A stretch of 64,000 nucleotides of DNA, taken from assembly GCF_014645735.1 (NCBI RefSeq), contig NZ_BMMH01000006.1, positions 310,001 through 374,000 on the forward strand. The letters run 5' to 3'. Shown here one piece after another: positions 61,473-64,000 of the stretch. A program made the translations under genes and the position numbers. Each line of letters begins with the position of its first letter. The first letter of the stretch is position 1. The notes beneath the pieces are model-generated. The model saw only the letters and a program-made list of their open reading frames with translations. It was not told the origin of the DNA and did not search any database. The DNA is from Nocardia jinanensis (GTDB lineage: Bacteria; Actinomycetota; Actinomycetes; Mycobacteriales; Mycobacteriaceae).

Positions 61473-62245
61473 GCAGACTCGAAGTTCAGCGGCTGCACAA
61501 GATTTACGGACGTGGCGATCGGAGCGTGAAGGCCGTCGACGACGTCTCGTTCTCCGTCGCGGCCGGGTCCACGCTCGGGCTGATCGGTGAGAGCGGCTCG
61601 GGGAAGTCCACCCTGGGCCGTATCTGCCTCGGGGCCGAGGCCGCCGACAGTGGCCGGATCGTGATGGACGGAGTCGACTTCGCCTCGCTGGACAAGGCCG
61701 GCCTCGCCCGGTGGCGCCGGCGTAGTTCGATCGTATTGCAGGAGCCGGAGCTCGCGCTCAACCCGCGCAGAACAGTGGGACAATCGGTGTCCGAGCCACT
61801 GGACGTGCACTTCAAGGACATGTCGAAGGCGGACCGGCGGGCACGCGGTGAGCAGGCGTTCGAACTCGCGCACCTGAGCCCGGCCCTGTGGAACCGCTAC
61901 CCGGCCGAACTCAGCGGTGGTCAGCAGCAGCGAGTCGGTATCGCGCGTGCCATGGTCACCGAGCCCGAATTCGTCGTGCTCGACGAGCCCACCGCCTCAC
62001 TGGACCTGTCGGTGCGTTCGCGGATCCTCGACACCCTGTGCGAGGTCCAGGAAGCGATGAACGTTTCCTACCTGCTGATCACCCACGATATGTCGACCGT
62101 CTCGGCGCTGGCCTCCGACGTCGCGGTGCTCTTCCGTGGACGCGTGGTCGAGGCCGGTCCGTGGCGCTCCGTCCGGCGGAACCCGCAGAACCGGTACACC
62201 CGCCAACTGTTGTCGGCGGTGCTGACCGTCGATCGAAGTACCTGA
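61469..62245 (+). CDS. ABC importer ATPase (DppF-like)
   Basis: 258 residues: Walker A GESGSGKS, signature LSGGQQQRVGIARAM, Walker B FVVLDEPTASLD. It pairs with the preceding ATPase. ATGA overlap. Confidence 0.93.
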   Translation: MSRLEVQRLHKIYGRGDRSVKAVDDVSFSVAAGSTLGLIGESGSGKSTLGRICLGAEAADSGRIVMDGVDFASLDKAGLARWRRRSSIVLQEPELALNPRRTVGQSVSEPLDVHFKDMSKADRRARGEQAFELAHLSPALWNRYPAELSGGQQQRVGIARAMVTEPEFVVLDEPTASLDLSVRSRILDTLCEVQEAMNVSYLLITHDMSTVSALASDVAVLFRGRVVEAGPWRSVRRNPQNRYTRQLLSAVLTVDRST

Positions 62246-62306
62246 CAGCAGACCATCCGTCGACCACCCCACCTCCCCGACTCAGCGGAAGGTCATGTGA
62301 CACAGC

Positions 62307-64000
62307 ATGAAAACGCCAGACAGTTGTGAACGCGACGGTGACGTCGTTCGCGTCGCCACCGCGCAGTTCTTCTCGGGCCCGGATGTAGCGGCCAACACCG
62401 AACTCTGCGCCGGTTATATCCGCGCCGCCGCCACAGCCGGTGCCCAGCTGATCGTGCTGCCGGAGAACAGCAATCGAGTCCGGGACTATGCAGATCGTGC
62501 CGAGTGCCACGAACACTCCGAGGAACTCGACGGCGAATTCGTCACCGGTCTCCGGGAAGCCTGCCGTGCGACCGGCATCCACGCGGTCGTCGGTGTCGAC
62601 CTGCGCGCCGATACCGCACCGGAGGTATGGATCGCCTCGATTCTGATCGGACCCGACGGCGAGATCCTGCACATCCACCACAAAACCGTTTTGTGGGACT
62701 ACGAATACACCCTGTTCACGCCGGGAGCGGAACCACTCGAGGTGGTCGACACCGCGATCGGCCGACTCGGCCTGTTGATGTGCGCCGACGGAATCGCACC
62801 GGACGTACCGCGAGTACTCGGCACACTGGGTGCCCAGATCCTGTGCAACTCGCTCAACTCCCGCGGCCCGGACGAGGTGCGGGTACACGTTCCGTTACGA
62901 GCACTCGAGAACCACGTCTGGCATATCTCGGCCAACACCGTCGGTGGGCCTGCCGACGCGTATCCGTGGATGGGTGGCTCGCAGATCGTTTCGCCACGCG
63001 GTGAAGTACTCGGCGCCGCCGGTGAGGTGCAGGAGGCTCTGGTGTGGGCGGATATCGTGCCGGCCGCGGCCGACGACAAGAACGTTCCCGGTTTCGCCGA
63101 TATCATGGGCTGGCGCCGGCCGGATCTCTACGGCGACCTGATGACCCCGCACGAAGGCCTTCCCGTCGCTTCCATGCTCGGTCCGGTCGACCCCGAGATG
63201 CCGGCGAAACCGCTCGATGTGGCAACCCTGCAGGTCTCCTGGTTCCACAACCAGGACTGGACCATCACCCGTGCCCTCGGGCAGATCGCCCATGCCGCAC
63301 GCCGAGGCGCGACCCTCGGGGTTCTGCCGGAGTTGTTCTGCTTCCGCCCCGGCGAGGTCGCCGAAGATCCCGCGGCCGCCGCCCTCGTCTCTCGGCGGGT
63401 ACTCGACACGATCCGGCAGTCGGCACGCGAGCATCAGCTGTGGGTCGTCGTCCATCTCGTCGAACGTGAGGGCACGGCCTTCTACTCGACCGCCTACCTG
63501 ATCGACGCGAGCGGCGAGGTCGCGTTCACCTACCGCAAAACCCATCTCGATGCCGCCGAAACCGGTTGGGCGAGTGCGGGTGACACCATCGAGGTGGCGC
63601 ACACCGCGATCGGCTCCATCGGCCTGATGATCGGCAACGAAGTGTGGGTGCCGGAGGTGATGCGACTGCTCACCCTGCGCGGCGCGGAGATCGTCGCCCA
63701 CCCCGCGAACTGGGACCGTCGAGAGGCGCCCGATATGGCGGCGACCGAGCGAACCGAGGAGAACCGGGTGCATCTGGTGTCGGTCAACCGACTCGACAGC
63801 CCAGCGAAGGTCGGCAGTCAGATCGTGCGGGCCGATCCGTTCGTCCCCGGACAGCCCATCGCGCTGATGCGCTACCCATCCGCTCAGTGGACCCGCTACG
63901 GCTTCGAGGAACAGTTGCTGATGCGCCTGGACCTGCGCGAATCGCATAACAAGATGATGGGTTACCACCTCGACCCCGTCGGAACCCGGCAGCCGAAGCT
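62307..64000 (+). CDS. Double-domain nitrilase-superfamily hydrolase (3' end outside window)
   Basis: At least 564 residues with two CN-hydrolase domains. Domain 1 (about 1-260) has the full Glu53 (LPENSNR), Lys126 (HHKTVLW) and Cys159 (MCADG) triad. Domain 2 (from about 303) keeps Glu342 (PELFCF) and Lys411 (YRKTHL), but the nucleophile position is Gly443 (MIGNEVW). The fused second domain is therefore probably inactive or has a binding role. The active half should hydrolyse a nitrile or amide brought in by the importer. The ATG at 62307 has only a distant GGAAGG; no better start is seen. Confidence 0.88.
   Translation, partial: MKTPDSCERDGDVVRVATAQFFSGPDVAANTELCAGYIRAAATAGAQLIVLPENSNRVRDYADRAECHEHSEELDGEFVTGLREACRATGIHAVVGVDLRADTAPEVWIASILIGPDGEILHIHHKTVLWDYEYTLFTPGAEPLEVVDTAIGRLGLLMCADGIAPDVPRVLGTLGAQILCNSLNSRGPDEVRVHVPLRALENHVWHISANTVGGPADAYPWMGGSQIVSPRGEVLGAAGEVQEALVWADIVPAAADDKNVPGFADIMGWRRPDLYGDLMTPHEGLPVASMLGPVDPEMPAKPLDVATLQVSWFHNQDWTITRALGQIAHAARRGATLGVLPELFCFRPGEVAEDPAAAALVSRRVLDTIRQSAREHQLWVVVHLVEREGTAFYSTAYLIDASGEVAFTYRKTHLDAAETGWASAGDTIEVAHTAIGSIGLMIGNEVWVPEVMRLLTLRGAEIVAHPANWDRREAPDMAATERTEENRVHLVSVNRLDSPAKVGSQIVRADPFVPGQPIALMRYPSAQWTRYGFEEQLLMRLDLRESHNKMMGYHLDPVGTRQPK

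Noticed and set aside
1..64000. Mobile elements, CRISPR arrays, tRNA or rRNA genes
   Set aside because: I found no transposase, integrase, regular spaced repeats or cloverleaf-type sequences; decayed genes at 4 kb and 44 kb have no repeats beside them.

Overview
This is high-GC actinobacterial DNA. Strong third-position GC, leaderless or GTG starts, many ATGA/GTGA/TGATG gene overlaps, an F420-type oxidoreductase, many FadE/EchA-like beta-oxidation genes and P450s point to Nocardia, Rhodococcus or a relative in the Mycobacteriales. I see no tRNA, rRNA, CRISPR, phage or insertion-sequence genes.

Region 1 (1-5.6 kb) is accessory oxidation. It holds a Rieske oxygenase cut by the window edge, a divergent TetR gene, a small ferredoxin with a P450 that carries His in place of the usual I-helix acid, a decayed PaaX-like regulator and an MFS carrier.

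Region 2 (5.6-39.5 kb) is the main content and reads as one catabolic supercluster for an alicyclic ring, most likely a monocyclic monoterpene. One half matches the Pseudomonas terp (alpha-terpineol) set: a CYP108-like P450, a [2Fe-2S] terpredoxin-like ferredoxin, a ferredoxin reductase, an alcohol dehydrogenase and an aldehyde dehydrogenase. Together these would turn a ring methyl into a carboxylate. The other half matches the cyclohexanecarboxylate route: an AliA-like CoA ligase, acyl-CoA dehydrogenases, a BadK-like hydratase, a BadH-like dehydrogenase and two BadI/MenB-type ring hydrolases. It is followed by beta-oxidation genes (thiolase, SDRs, a CoA-transferase, a split MaoC hydratase, thioesterase and CitE/MaoC). 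A CrtC/AttH-like protein and a LvaA/ACAD10-type kinase may handle the branch carbon.

A FadR-subfamily GntR gene sits in the middle of region 2. Nine 15-bp sites of the form WWWGGW-N3-WCCWWA lie in front of its own gene and seven other transcription units, from the MFS gene at 5.6 kb to the CitE/MaoC operon at 39.5 kb. This suggests one regulon controlled by a ring-derived acyl-CoA. The P450 electron-transfer genes lack the site and lie beside two tandem LuxR-type genes, which may sense the terpene itself.

Region 3 (39.5-54.6 kb) is mixed. It contains a small secreted protein, a frameshifted RidA gene with an FAD-linked hydroxyacid oxidase and a LysR gene, a headless TetR gene, a CocE-type hydrolase with an ATP-grasp enzyme, a stress operon (Mn catalase, hemerythrin, SRPBCC, zinc dehydrogenase), another SRPBCC gene and a DUF2231 membrane protein.

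Region 4 (53.9-64 kb) is an IclR-controlled uptake and hydrolysis operon: two metallo-beta-lactamase-fold proteins with altered metal sites, a complete Dpp/Opp-type ABC importer, and a double-domain nitrilase-like hydrolase that runs off the window end.
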